Shown: positions 16,561 to 25,901, counted from the stretch's first letter. The stretch: DNA of 57,925 nt from Bacteroidales bacterium (GCA_016935435.1 JAFGQZ010000013.1:1-57925); one strand, 5' to 3'. Numbers and translations: made by a program. Notes: generated by a model from the letters alone, not told the origin.

Positions 16561-17802
16561 ATGGTGGAAGAGAAAGATATAATAAATATACCCCAGGAAA
16601 ACAACGAATGCGATAATTGCCCGAACCTGCGCGTGGAAGCCTCGCACCGGTTTTGTTCGGGGCCATGCAATTCGGGCTGTTTCAAGCTCGAATCGTTCGA
16701 TTACCTGAAAGAAATTTCGGAGTTGGACATTTACGACGAAATTATTGAGGTGCGCTTTAAAAATACCCGTAAAGGATACTTCCTGAATTCGAACAAATTG
16801 CGGCTCGACAAAGGCGACATAGTTGCAGTTGAAGCATCGCCAGGGCACGACATTGGCATTGTTGCCCTTACAGGTCAGGCCGTTTGGTTTAAAATGCAAT
16901 CGGAAAATTTTAATTACAAAAACCAGGAACTTAAGCGCATTTACCGCAAAGCCAAACAGGTGGATATAGAAAAGTGGCAGGAGGCCATTTCTCTCGAACA
17001 CAAAACCATGATAAAATCGAGGAAAATTGCCACCGACCTGGGCCTTAACATGAAAATTGGCGATGTTGAGTACCAGGGCGATCGCACAAAAGCAATTTTC
17101 TACTACATTGCCGATGACAGGGTTGACTTCAGGCAGCTTATAAAAGTACTGGCCGACGATTTTAAAATACGCATTGAAATGCGCCAGATAGGAGCCCGCC
17201 AGGAAGCCGGCCGTATTGGCGGGATAGGTTCGTGCGGCAGGGAGCTGTGCTGTGCTTCGTGGATTAAAAACTTTGTGTCGGTAACTACAAACGCTGCACG
17301 TTACCAGGAGGTTTCGCTCAACCCGCAAAAACTTGCCGGGCAATGCGGAAAACTTAAATGCTGCATGAACTACGAACTCGATGCTTACCTCGATGCACAG
17401 GAAGATTTCCCCGACACATCGGTAATACTGAAAACAAAAAACGGCTCTGCCATACACCAGAAAACCGATGTTTTCAAAAGGCTTATGTGGTATGCATACC
17501 AGGAAGGCGAAAAAAAATCTATTACCTGTATGTCTGTCGATACAATAAAAGAAATTATCGACATGAACGTAAAAGGAAAATTTCCCGAAAAGCTGACAGG
17601 TGTCGAAGAATCGTCGATGGCATCGGTAATTGAATATCAGAATGCTGTTGGGGTCGAAAGCCTTACACGTTTCGAAGACAAGAACGATGGCGCACCGCGG
17701 AGCGCCAAAAAACGTGGCGGCAAACCTTTCAAAAAGCCTCAAAACAACCGCCGCTTTAATAACGACAGGAGAAACCAGCAAAACAACGATAACCGAAAAT
17801 AA
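16561..17802 (+). CDS. ricT: PSP1-domain protein RicT (YaaT family)
   Basis: 413 residues. The N-terminal Cys-rich segment CDNCPNLRVE (residues 18-27) precedes the PSP1 core, with ARQEAGRIGGIGSCGRELCC (about 213-232) and GQCGKLKCCMNYE (about 261-273), the Cys motifs diagnostic of the family. In Firmicutes RicT works with RicA and RicF, carries Fe-S clusters and affects RNase Y-dependent mRNA processing; in Bacteroidota it stands alone beside gldH, as here. The C-terminal tail is basic and Asn/Gln/Arg-rich (KKRGGKPFKKPQNN...), probably disordered and nucleic-acid binding. The gene ends 10 bases before gldH. A -7 element TAAGTTTG lies 25 bases upstream of the ATG. A long open frame on the opposite strand is a shadow. 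Confidence 0.9.
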   Translation: MVEEKDIINIPQENNECDNCPNLRVEASHRFCSGPCNSGCFKLESFDYLKEISELDIYDEIIEVRFKNTRKGYFLNSNKLRLDKGDIVAVEASPGHDIGIVALTGQAVWFKMQSENFNYKNQELKRIYRKAKQVDIEKWQEAISLEHKTMIKSRKIATDLGLNMKIGDVEYQGDRTKAIFYYIADDRVDFRQLIKVLADDFKIRIEMRQIGARQEAGRIGGIGSCGRELCCASWIKNFVSVTTNAARYQEVSLNPQKLAGQCGKLKCCMNYELDAYLDAQEDFPDTSVILKTKNGSAIHQKTDVFKRLMWYAYQEGEKKSITCMSVDTIKEIIDMNVKGKFPEKLTGVEESSMASVIEYQNAVGVESLTRFEDKNDGAPRSAKKRGGKPFKKPQNNRRFNNDRRNQQNNDNRK

Positions 17803-17812
17803 GCTTTACACC

Positions 17813-18283
17813 ATGCAAAGTGTTTTTAAATGCCTTTTTGCTGTTATAATAAGTGCTGTGGCCTTTAGCTGTACCAATAAACGGCTCTTCGACGAAGTTC
17901 AGAAAATAAGCCCCGACGGCTGGCATAAAACAGATAGCATAAGCTTTATATTTCAAATAAGCGATACCTCGCAAGCCTATAACATATTACTCCACCTGCG
18001 AAACAAAACATCGTACCGAAACAGCAATTTATGGTTGTTTATTAACACAACTGCCCCTAATGGCGAAACCATTACCGACACTGTAGAGTTTTTTCTTGCC
18101 GAACCTTCGGGTCGTTGGCTGGGAAAAGGCTTAGGGGCTGTAAACTCTATGCTGGTGCCTTACAAAACAAATATCAGGTTCCCCTACAGGGGCATATACA
18201 GGTTCGATTTCCGTCAGGCAATGCGCGAAGATACCCTCGAAGGCATTATCGATATAGGCATGCGCGTGCAATTGCACAAATAG
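17813..18283 (+). CDS. gldH: Gliding motility lipoprotein GldH
   Basis: 156 residues from ATG 17813. Signal peptide with lipobox ending AFSC (Cys near residue 20), followed by TNKRLFDEVQKI and the GldH-type beta-rich domain (WHKTDSISFIFQISD, NLWLFINTTAPNGE, FLAEPSGRWLGKGLG, YRFDFRQAMREDTLEGI). A reading from 17630 overlaps ricT and has no signal peptide, so it is rejected. GldH is a lipoprotein needed for gliding in Flavobacterium and is found widely with the type IX secretion system. It sits directly behind ricT in one operon. Presence does not prove motility, as many non-gliding Bacteroidota keep it. Confidence 0.88.
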   Translation: MQSVFKCLFAVIISAVAFSCTNKRLFDEVQKISPDGWHKTDSISFIFQISDTSQAYNILLHLRNKTSYRNSNLWLFINTTAPNGETITDTVEFFLAEPSGRWLGKGLGAVNSMLVPYKTNIRFPYRGIYRFDFRQAMREDTLEGIIDIGMRVQLHK

Positions 18284-18414
18284 CGAATTAAAACCGATAT
18301 TCTGTTATTAAACAAAATTTTTGTAACAACATCGCTATGGTTTGTCAGCCATTGTTCAACCTGGCCAAAATACAATTGTTAAAGCTTAGTCATTAATCAA
18401 ATTAATAGTTAACT

Positions 18415-19116
18415 GTGTCGAAAGGAAAACTGGTAAAATTTGCAGAAACCGAAACTTTTAAGAATGTGCTACAGCCGCAATTCGATGAAGTTTTTAAGAA
18501 CGATTTTAAACTTAAAGGAAAATGGTGCGGGGACTGTTTTAGCAACTCAAACAAAATTACCCTTGAGCTGGGATGTGGAAAAGGCGAATACTCGGTAGGC
18601 CTTGCCCGCATGTTCCCCGGAAGAAACTTTATAGGCGTCGATATTAAAGGCTCACGTATATGGAAAGGGGCAAAAGAAGCCCTGGAAAGCAAGTTGGAAA
18701 ATGTGGTATTCCTTCGTACACGGATTGAACTTATTGGTTCGTTCTTTGCCGAAGGCGAAGTAGAAGAAATCTGGTTCACATTTCCCGACCCTCAGCTAAA
18801 AAAACCCCTTAAAAGGTTAACATCGAGCCGCTTTCTCAACACTTACCGCAAATTTACAGTGCCAGGGGCATGGATAAACCTTAAAACCGACAACACTTTG
18901 TTGTACCAGTACACAAAAGCCCTTGCCGAGCACAATGGTTACCAGGTTGCCATAGCCTCTGACGACATCTACGGTTCGGGCATTGCCGACGAGATATTGT
19001 CGATAAAAACATTTTATGAAAAAAACTGGCTAAAAGAAGGCCTTCGCTCACACTATATCCGTTTCCGACTAAATACCGAAAAATATGCCGAAGAACCACC
19101 CGGAGAATGGCGATAA
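18415..19116 (+). CDS. trmB: tRNA (guanine-46-N7)-methyltransferase TrmB
   Basis: 233 residues starting with GTG at 18415; the protein begins MSKGKLVKFAE, typical of the Bacteroidota form. The SAM-binding motif LELGCGKGEYSVGLA is at about 51-65, VDIKGSRIW at about 80-88, and the family motif WFTFPDPQLKK at about 119-129 with nearby Arg residues that place guanine-46. It methylates G46 in the variable loop of tRNA. Length is normal. The last 32 bases overlap the next gene in another frame, so translation is probably coupled. Confidence 0.92.
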   Translation: MSKGKLVKFAETETFKNVLQPQFDEVFKNDFKLKGKWCGDCFSNSNKITLELGCGKGEYSVGLARMFPGRNFIGVDIKGSRIWKGAKEALESKLENVVFLRTRIELIGSFFAEGEVEEIWFTFPDPQLKKPLKRLTSSRFLNTYRKFTVPGAWINLKTDNTLLYQYTKALAEHNGYQVAIASDDIYGSGIADEILSIKTFYEKNWLKEGLRSHYIRFRLNTEKYAEEPPGEWR

Positions 19117-19435
19117 TTTTTTTCTGAAGGTATATGAAGTTGTAAAACAGGTACCAGAAGGAAGGGTAACAACTTACGGGGCCATTGCACGGTTTATAGG
19201 CGCTCCCGGCGCATCGCGTATGGTTGGGTGGGCAATGAACGGCTCACATACCTTCGACCCATCAATACCTGCACACAGGGTAGTTAACCGAAATGGGCTC
19301 CTTACCGGTAAAAGCCATTTCCGCCATCCCGGCCTGATGCAGCAAATGCTTGAATGCGAAGGGATTAAAGTTGATAACGATCAAATTATCAATTTTGCCA
19401 AATTCTTTTGGGATCCTTGTTCAGAATTAATCTAA
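19085..19435 (+). CDS. Alkyltransferase-like protein (MGMT fold, active-site Cys replaced)
   Basis: 116 residues, the size of the DNA-binding C-terminal domain of O6-methylguanine methyltransferases. It has VPEGRVTTYGAIA (24-36), the helix-turn-helix region and IPAHRVVNRNG. The reactive PCHR motif of true methyltransferases reads PAHR here, so the protein cannot accept an alkyl group. Such alkyltransferase-like (ATL) proteins bind O6-alkylguanine, flip it out and hand it to nucleotide excision repair. The gene begins 32 bases inside trmB, with no alternative Met near the domain start. Order trmB-ATL-mrp-nfu looks like a conserved Bacteroidota arrangement, from memory. Confidence 0.88.
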   Translation: MPKNHPENGDNFFLKVYEVVKQVPEGRVTTYGAIARFIGAPGASRMVGWAMNGSHTFDPSIPAHRVVNRNGLLTGKSHFRHPGLMQQMLECEGIKVDNDQIINFAKFFWDPCSELI

Positions 19436-19450
19436 ATAAAAAATCTTATC

Positions 19451-19458
19451 TATCTTTG
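19451..19458 (+). promoter_or_regulatory. -7 promoter element of mrp
   Basis: TATCTTTG, a match to TAnnTTTG, 22 bases before the mrp start codon in the 45-base gap after the ATL gene. It suggests mrp-nfu has its own promoter. A -33 TTG at the right distance is not obvious. Confidence 0.55.
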
Positions 19459-19480
19459 TAGTTTTAATTGGCAAAATAAT

Positions 19481-20545
19481 ATGGAAATTACCAGCGAACA
19501 GGTACTACAGTTACTTACACGTATTACTCACCCTGCAACAGGCAAAAATATAGTGTCGATGGGCATGGTACAGGATTTAACCATCGAAGCAGAAAATATT
19601 GGTTTTGTTTTAAAATTCCAATCGTTTAACGATCCGCTCAAATCGTCGTTAAAAAATGCCTGCGAACAACTATTAAAAGATGAACTTAAAAATAAATATC
19701 AGGTAAAAGTTATTCTCCAGGCCCCGGTACGCCCAATAAAACCTGTGCCCGAAAAACCTTTATCGACAGTTAAAAACATTATAGCTATTTCATCGGGCAA
19801 AGGAGGGGTCGGCAAATCGACAGTGGCAGCAAATATAGCCGTTGCCTTTGCAAAAACGGGAGCAAAAACCGGACTTATCGATGCCGATATTTTTGGGCCT
19901 TCGATACCCAAAATGCTCGGAGTTGAAGGCCAACGCCCCGAAATGGCAGAAATAAATGGCAAAGAAAAAATTATGCCCATCGAAAAATTTGGTGTAAAAA
20001 TATTATCGATAGGCTTTTTTGTAAACCCCTCCGATGCCACAATATGGCGTGGCCCAATGGCCTCAAACGCACTTAAGCAATTAATGGCCGATGGCCACTG
20101 GGACGGGCTCGATTATCTGTTTCTCGATTTGCCCCCGGGAACCAGCGATATACACATAACCATTTCTCAAGACATTAAACTTACAGGTGCAGTAATTGTA
20201 AGCACACCACAAGATGTTGCCCTGGCCGATGTGGTTAAAGGCATAAACATGTTCCGTAACAAAGGACTTAATGTTCCGGTGCTTGGCATTATTGAAAACA
20301 TGGCATGGTTTACACCCGAAGAACTGCCCGATAATAAATATTATATTTTTGGGAAAGGCGGCTGCGAAAAACTCTCGAAAGAAATGAACGTGCCCCTGCT
20401 GGGACAAATACCAATTATACAATCGGTGCGCGAAGACAGCGATAACGGCACACCGGCAGTACTCCGCAAAGACAAGGTTGCCGAATATTTTAAGAACATT
20501 GCCGAAACCATTCGTACAGAAGCCCTGAAAGCCAGTATAAGCTAA
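19481..20545 (+). CDS. Mrp/NBP35-family ATP-binding protein, iron-sulfur carrier (ApbC-like)
   Basis: 354 residues. The N-terminal MIP18/DUF59 domain (about 1-85, LLTRITHPATGKNIVSMGMV) is followed by a deviant Walker A P-loop ISSGKGGVGKSTVAANIA (about 103-120), DADIFGPSIP and LPPGTSD. This ATPase scaffold carries and transfers Fe-S clusters to target proteins. The CPxC pair that bridges the cluster in typical Mrp proteins, expected after ENMAWF, is absent; the stretch reads TPEELPDNKYYIFGKGG. This seems usual for Bacteroidia Mrp proteins, from memory, but leaves the cluster ligands unclear. The gene for an Nfu domain follows after 27 bases, in keeping with an Fe-S role. Confidence 0.9.
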   Translation: MEITSEQVLQLLTRITHPATGKNIVSMGMVQDLTIEAENIGFVLKFQSFNDPLKSSLKNACEQLLKDELKNKYQVKVILQAPVRPIKPVPEKPLSTVKNIIAISSGKGGVGKSTVAANIAVAFAKTGAKTGLIDADIFGPSIPKMLGVEGQRPEMAEINGKEKIMPIEKFGVKILSIGFFVNPSDATIWRGPMASNALKQLMADGHWDGLDYLFLDLPPGTSDIHITISQDIKLTGAVIVSTPQDVALADVVKGINMFRNKGLNVPVLGIIENMAWFTPEELPDNKYYIFGKGGCEKLSKEMNVPLLGQIPIIQSVREDSDNGTPAVLRKDKVAEYFKNIAETIRTEALKASIS

Positions 20546-20572
20546 TAATTAACCATAAAATACTTATGCCTT

Positions 20573-20821
20573 ATGAATATTAAACCCGGAAGGGAAAATG
20601 ACTGGGAAAAAATTAACCGGGGCATCGATTTGGTAAGGCCTTACCTGAACGCCGATGGAGGCGACATTGAACTTATCGGGCTTACCGACGACAACGTGCT
20701 CCAGGTACGGCTTACAGGCGCCTGCGATGGCTGCCCCTTTAGTGTAATGACCCTTAAAGCCGGCATTGAACAGGCTGTGAAAAAAGAATGGCCCGAACTT
20801 AAAGCCCTCGAATCGGTATAA
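20573..20821 (+). CDS. NifU-like (Nfu domain) iron-sulfur scaffold
   Basis: 82 residues, a single Nfu domain: IDLVRPYLNADGGDIELIG (about 18-36) and the cluster-binding CDGCPFSVMTLK (about 50-61). The two Cys of CxxC bind a [4Fe-4S] cluster at the interface of a dimer and pass it to client proteins. Length is that of a stand-alone domain. It follows mrp by 27 bases and is probably co-transcribed with it. Confidence 0.92.
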   Translation: MNIKPGRENDWEKINRGIDLVRPYLNADGGDIELIGLTDDNVLQVRLTGACDGCPFSVMTLKAGIEQAVKKEWPELKALESV

Positions 20822-20935
20822 AATCTGCAACATTATTGCCCATACACGGCTGCCATTTAAAAATGAAAATTATTTTTGCAGTATAATATGTTTATGCTTT
20901 TGGAGTTATTATAATTGCCGGTTTAAATACATTCA

Positions 20936-23584
20936 TTGAGAAAATTTAGTTATATATACAGTATTCTTCTTGTTTCGCTGATAATATCGGGAGGCTGTTC
21001 TGTTAAAAAAAACACTTCCGCAACACGGGCATTCCACAACCTTACTGCCAGGTACAATATATTGTTTAATGGTACCGAAAGCTACAACAAGGGCATGATG
21101 AACCTGCAAAAATCGTTTCAGGACAATTATTCCGAAATACTCCCCATATTTATTTACAGCGACAAAAACCAGCTTGCATCGATAAATTCGGATATGGACA
21201 GGGCCATAAGCAAAGCCATGAAACTTATTTCGATGCACTCCATTACAGCAAAACCCGAAATAAAAGAAAACAAAGAACTATCACCTAAACAACGCGAATT
21301 TTACAACCAAAAGGAATATAACAAATGGGTTGACGAAGCCTACCTTCTAATGGCCAAAGCCCATTTTCATAAACAGGAGTTCGATAAAGCAACAGAAACC
21401 TTTCAGTACATAATTACAAACTATGCCAACAACAATAACACCATTGAGGCCCGTATATGGCTGGTAAGGTTGGCTATGGAGGCAAAAAAATTTAAAGAAG
21501 CCGAAGAAGCTATTGCAAGCCTTGAAAAAGAAATAGGCCTTTCGAACAAGAATAAATTCGACCTGTACACCACAAAAGCAGAACTATCGTCCAGAAAATC
21601 CGATACCGGAAATACTATTTCAAATTTGCAGAAATCGTTGGAGTTTACCAGCGAACGCTATTATAAACAACGCTATAACTATATTCTCGCCCAAATCTTT
21701 CAGAAAAATAACCAGCCACAGGACGCATTAAAGCATTTTACCGAAACAATAAAGCTCAACCCGCCTTACGAAATGACCTTCAATGCCAGAATTAACATGG
21801 CCCTGGCATACGAGTCGGGAACAGGCTCGCGCAAGGATATTGAAAAACAATTGCAAAAGATGCTGCGCGACGATAAAAATATCGATTACCAGGATCAGAT
21901 ATACTTTGCATGGGGCAACCTGTATTTCAAAAGCGGCGAAAAAGAAAAAGCTATTGAATACTATAAAAAATCGGCCACACTGGGCAAAAACAATACATCG
22001 CAACTTGCCCGCACCTTCCTAACTATTGCCGATTATTATTACGAATTGCCCGAATACCTGCAAGCACAAGCCTTTTACGATAGTGCCACAAGCGTTATCG
22101 ATGCCTCTTATCCGGGCTACCAGTTAATTTATGCAAAATCGTTAAGCCTGAGCAACCTGGTTGAAAACATAAATACCGTAAAACTCCAGGACAGTGTTCA
22201 GGCGCTTGCCAAAAAACCCAGGCCCGAAATTATGGCCACTATCGATAAAATAATTGAAGATGAACGCAAAGCTGAACAAGAATTAAAAAGGCTTGAAGAA
22301 GAAAAACGCCAGGAAGAAAGTTTTGCAAGGCAACAATCGTTCGAAATACAAACCTCAAAACAAAGTAGCTTCTACTTTTATAACCCCACCGCTGTAAACC
22401 TCGGAAGGCAAGACTTTAAAAGAAAATGGGGCAACCGTAAACTCGAAGACAACTGGAGGCGCACAAATAAAAACACTATGTCGCTTGAACTGCCCATGGC
22501 AGAAGAAACCCAAACTGCCGACGATAAAAGCGGAACAGCTGCCGGCAAAGGACAAACCGGCAATAAATATTCAAGAGAATACTACTTACAAAACATACCA
22601 TTTACCGACAGTGCCCTTGCACGGTCGCACGAAAAAATTGAATTTGCACTTTTTGAAATGGGCAACATTTATTTTAACGAGCTAAAAGACTACGAAAAAG
22701 CTACCGGTGCCTATACCAGCCTCATTGGCCGTTACCCGAAAAGTACAAACGAGCTGCAGGCATATTACAAACTCTACAGTATTGGCAAAATAAAACAGAA
22801 CATTGACATGCTTGCCACATACAAGCAAAAAATAGTTAAAGAATATCCCCAAAGCAATTATGCCAAAGTATTGGGCGATCCCGACTATTTCAAAAAAATC
22901 GACGCAGAAGAAAAGAAATATAAACAATTATACGCCGAAACATACAGTCTCTTTAACCAGCGACAATTTGCAAGGGCAGCGCAAATTTCGAAAAAAGCCC
23001 TTGCAGATTACCCCGAAGATGAATTGGCACCTCAATTTTCTTATATTTTAACTGTTTCCGAGGGAATTTCTAAAGATACGGCAGAGTTCATAAACGACTT
23101 GCAAAAACTATCGGCAAAATATACAAATACCGATATTGCAGAAAGCAGTTTGCTTCTGGCAGCCTACCTGCAAAAAGCCAGCCCCACAGCTGCTTATGTG
23201 CAAAAAGTTACCGAAGCCAAAGAACTTTATTCACTTAATCCCCAGGAAGAACATTTTGCGGTTATTGGCATTTCAAAATCGTCGAATTCAAACCAAATGA
23301 TGTTTAACATTACAAACTTTAATATCGATAATTACAGTAAAAACGATTTAAAAGTTTTGAAATCGGACATAAGCCAAAAATGGCTTCTGGCAGTTACAAC
23401 TTTTGCAAACAGCAAAGCAGCCTTTGATTACCTCGAAAAAGCAAGGGCCGACAACGAGCTGTGGCGCGATGTTAACCGACAGGGATCCGAATTGTTTATT
23501 ATTTCTAAAACTAATTTTGAGCTGCTAAAAACCGAAAACAAGCTCGAACCTTATCTGGTTTTCTTCAAAGAAAACTATCGGTAA
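20936..23584 (+). CDS. sprE: T9SS/gliding lipoprotein SprE/PorW
   Basis: 882 residues. Start is TTG at 20936: the next in-frame codons give MRKFSYIY and a hydrophobic stretch ending in lipobox ISGGC, so an earlier or later start is unlikely. After Cys21 comes the family opening TRAFHNLTARYNILFNG, then many TPR repeats (YLLMAKAHFHKQEFDKATETF, QARNYILAQIF-type units, AWGNLYFKSGEKEKAIEYY), a coiled-coil charged stretch around 440-465 (ERKAEQELKRLEEEKRQEE) and more repeats. SprE (PorW in Porphyromonas) is an outer-membrane-associated lipoprotein required for type IX secretion and gliding. Next gene downstream is porX, another T9SS component, so the machinery is partly clustered here. Confidence 0.9.
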   Translation: MRKFSYIYSILLVSLIISGGCSVKKNTSATRAFHNLTARYNILFNGTESYNKGMMNLQKSFQDNYSEILPIFIYSDKNQLASINSDMDRAISKAMKLISMHSITAKPEIKENKELSPKQREFYNQKEYNKWVDEAYLLMAKAHFHKQEFDKATETFQYIITNYANNNNTIEARIWLVRLAMEAKKFKEAEEAIASLEKEIGLSNKNKFDLYTTKAELSSRKSDTGNTISNLQKSLEFTSERYYKQRYNYILAQIFQKNNQPQDALKHFTETIKLNPPYEMTFNARINMALAYESGTGSRKDIEKQLQKMLRDDKNIDYQDQIYFAWGNLYFKSGEKEKAIEYYKKSATLGKNNTSQLARTFLTIADYYYELPEYLQAQAFYDSATSVIDASYPGYQLIYAKSLSLSNLVENINTVKLQDSVQALAKKPRPEIMATIDKIIEDERKAEQELKRLEEEKRQEESFARQQSFEIQTSKQSSFYFYNPTAVNLGRQDFKRKWGNRKLEDNWRRTNKNTMSLELPMAEETQTADDKSGTAAGKGQTGNKYSREYYLQNIPFTDSALARSHEKIEFALFEMGNIYFNELKDYEKATGAYTSLIGRYPKSTNELQAYYKLYSIGKIKQNIDMLATYKQKIVKEYPQSNYAKVLGDPDYFKKIDAEEKKYKQLYAETYSLFNQRQFARAAQISKKALADYPEDELAPQFSYILTVSEGISKDTAEFINDLQKLSAKYTNTDIAESSLLLAAYLQKASPTAAYVQKVTEAKELYSLNPQEEHFAVIGISKSSNSNQMMFNITNFNIDNYSKNDLKVLKSDISQKWLLAVTTFANSKAAFDYLEKARADNELWRDVNRQGSELFIISKTNFELLKTENKLEPYLVFFKENYR

Positions 23585-23743
23585 GTTAACCAGATATCTG
23601 AAAAGAAAAGTTTAAGGAAATATTGTCTTAAATTTGCTGTTGGATTTTTTTATTTATCCCAGTGCAAGGACAAGCTTACACAAGCCTTCTTTTTTAACAT
23701 AAAAACCTGAAAAGCCTGACACTGCATTACTTTATTTGCGCCT
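23585..23743 (+). other. Spacer between sprE and porX
   Basis: 159 bases with no ORF, hairpin terminator or clear TAnnTTTG element. Transcription of porX may start here or read through from sprE. Confidence 0.3.
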
Positions 23744-25303
23744 ATGAAGAAAGTATCGATACTCTGGACCGATGATGAAATAGATTTATTAAAGCCGCAT
23801 ATACTTTTTCTGGAAGAAAAGGGATACCATGTAACTACTGCAAGCAATGGCGACGATGCCATTCAAAATGTCGGCCGGCAACATTTCGACCTGGTTTTCC
23901 TCGACGAAAACATGCCTGGCAAAAGCGGGCTCGAAACCCTGGCAGTTATTAAAACCCTCCGCCCTGCCCTGCCGGTTGTTATGATTACCAAAAGCGAAGA
24001 AGAAGATATTATGGATGCGGCAATAGGCTCGCAAATTGCCGACTACCTTATTAAGCCCGTTAACCCCAACCAGATTCTGCTTTCGATTAAAAAAAATATC
24101 GACACAAAAAAGCTCATCACCCGCGAAACAACCTCTGCATATCAATCGGAATTCGGCGAAATATCCATGTTCATTAACCGGGCACATTCTTTCAACGACT
24201 GGGTATCGATATATAAAAAACTAATGCACTGGGAACTGGTGCTCGAAAAATCGGAAGACAGCAGCATGGGCGAAGTTCTGAAAATGCAAAAAACCGAAGC
24301 CAATACCGAATTCGGAAAATTTATACGCAACAACTATTTTTCGTGGTTTGAAGGGGAAACGGCAGGGCGGCCTATGCTTTCGCCAGGGATAATGGGCAAT
24401 ACGGTTGTGCCGAAATTTAAAGAATCGGGCAAAATTGTTTTTATTGTTGTCGATAATTTACGGTACGACCAGTGGCGGGCAATACAACCGCTGGTTAACG
24501 AATTTTTTAATGTTGAACGCGAAGACAGCTATTGCAGTATTTTGCCCACAGCCACGCAATACTCGCGAAACGCGCTGTTTTCGGGCATGATGCCCTCCGA
24601 CATTGCTGCGCGTTACCCCGATTTATGGCTGAACGATGACGATGAAGGCGGCAAAAACCAGTACGAAGAAGAACTAATGGTTACGTGCCTCCAAAGGTAT
24701 GGTATAAAAGCAAAGCACTTTTACACCAAAGTTTCGACCAACAAAGCCGGCAATAAACTTATCGACTCGTTGAACGATATTCTGCAAAACGATTTTATTG
24801 CCATTATTTACAACTTTGTCGATATGCTTTCGCATGCCAACACCGATGTGGAAATGATCCGCGAGCTGGCATCGAGCGATTCGGCCTATCGTTCGCTCAC
24901 CCTGAGCTGGTTTCAACACTCGCATTTCTACGATTTGTTAAAAACCCTGGCGCTTAAAAAAATACCTGTTATTATTACTACCGACCATGGCACTATACGT
25001 GTGAACAAACCGGTAAAAGTGGTAGGCGACAGGAGCACCTCTAAAAACCTCAGGTACAAAACAGGCAAAAACCTTTCGTACAATGCAAAAGAAGCTTTTG
25101 AAATAAAAAACCCTTCAAAAATACACCTGCCCGTATCAAATATCAGTTCGAGATATATTTTTGCATATGGCGATTGTTTTTTTGCCTACCCTAACAACTA
25201 TAATTACTACGTAAATTACTATACAAATACCTACCAGCACGGGGGCATATCGCTCGAAGAAATGGTGCTCCCGCTTATTACCTTGCAATCGAAAAACATT
25301 TAG
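23744..25303 (+). CDS. porX: T9SS regulator PorX: response regulator receiver fused to PglZ-type phosphodiesterase
   Basis: 519 residues. Receiver domain 1-120 has acidic D10/D11, phospho-acceptor D54 (FLDENMPG), T82 and K104. A helical linker follows to about 225, then an alkaline-phosphatase-superfamily PglZ domain whose metal and catalytic residues all appear present: VVDNLR (D237), PTATQYSR (T269/T271), NFVDMLSH (D360, H364), TTDHGT (D414, H415) and YQHGG (H499). PorX has no DNA-binding domain; in Porphyromonas it pairs with histidine kinase PorY, hydrolyses linear or cyclic oligonucleotides and affects T9SS gene expression. A PorY-type kinase is not in this window. tsaE follows after 37 bases and ald after that. 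Confidence 0.93.
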   Translation: MKKVSILWTDDEIDLLKPHILFLEEKGYHVTTASNGDDAIQNVGRQHFDLVFLDENMPGKSGLETLAVIKTLRPALPVVMITKSEEEDIMDAAIGSQIADYLIKPVNPNQILLSIKKNIDTKKLITRETTSAYQSEFGEISMFINRAHSFNDWVSIYKKLMHWELVLEKSEDSSMGEVLKMQKTEANTEFGKFIRNNYFSWFEGETAGRPMLSPGIMGNTVVPKFKESGKIVFIVVDNLRYDQWRAIQPLVNEFFNVEREDSYCSILPTATQYSRNALFSGMMPSDIAARYPDLWLNDDDEGGKNQYEEELMVTCLQRYGIKAKHFYTKVSTNKAGNKLIDSLNDILQNDFIAIIYNFVDMLSHANTDVEMIRELASSDSAYRSLTLSWFQHSHFYDLLKTLALKKIPVIITTDHGTIRVNKPVKVVGDRSTSKNLRYKTGKNLSYNAKEAFEIKNPSKIHLPVSNISSRYIFAYGDCFFAYPNNYNYYVNYYTNTYQHGGISLEEMVLPLITLQSKNI

Positions 25304-25340
25304 CAACCATAGAACAATTCTCAACAAAAAATAAAATATT

Positions 25341-25763
25341 ATGTCGGGCAAAATGCTGGAAATACAACTGGAAAACATTAACCGGGCAGCTATGGATTTT
25401 CTTCGTACCAATAGCGGTTATAATAAATTTGCATTTTACGGGGCTATGGGATCTGGTAAAACTACTTTTATAACTGCTCTTTGTAAAGCATTAAATGCCA
25501 TAGATTTGGTTAGCAGCCCAACATTTTCCATTGTAAATGAATATAACACCCGCGATGAAAATGTAATATACCATTTCGATTTTTACAGGATTAAAAACCC
25601 TGAAGAATTGTACGATATAGGTTTTGAAGAATATTGCCGTAACGATGCCTGGTGCTTTATAGAATGGCCCGAAAAAGCAGAAGAATTAATTCCCGAAAAT
25701 TTCCTGAAAGTTTTTATCGAGGTAAACGAAAACGATAGCCGTACAATTCGTTTTTGGCAATAA
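25341..25763 (+). CDS. tsaE: tRNA t6A biosynthesis ATPase TsaE
   Basis: 140 residues. Walker A YGAMGSGKTTFI (about 34-45), the family motif SSPTFSIVNEY (about 58-68), the HFDFYRIKNPEELYDIG segment (about 77-93) and the C-terminal CFIEWPEKAEELIP. It is an ATPase that works with TsaB and TsaD to put threonylcarbamoyl on A37 of ANN-decoding tRNAs. It is 37 bases behind porX in the same direction. Length and motifs are standard. Confidence 0.93.
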   Translation: MSGKMLEIQLENINRAAMDFLRTNSGYNKFAFYGAMGSGKTTFITALCKALNAIDLVSSPTFSIVNEYNTRDENVIYHFDFYRIKNPEELYDIGFEEYCRNDAWCFIEWPEKAEELIPENFLKVFIEVNENDSRTIRFWQ

Positions 25764-25901
25764 CAGATATAAGCCCCACAAACTTCATTAATTGTGGATA
25801 GAAGTCCCACGAATATAAAGATGTTCATCATTTTTTAGCAATAACCTGCTGTAAAATACCCGATTTTTCATTATTTTGTAAATGTTGAAAAAAATGAGAT
25901 T

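Noticed and set aside
16555-17781. Long minus-strand open frame opposite ricT
   Set aside because: It lies fully within a well-supported gene on the plus strand, is rich in Phe/Tyr/Asn as expected of a reversed frame, and shows no domain.
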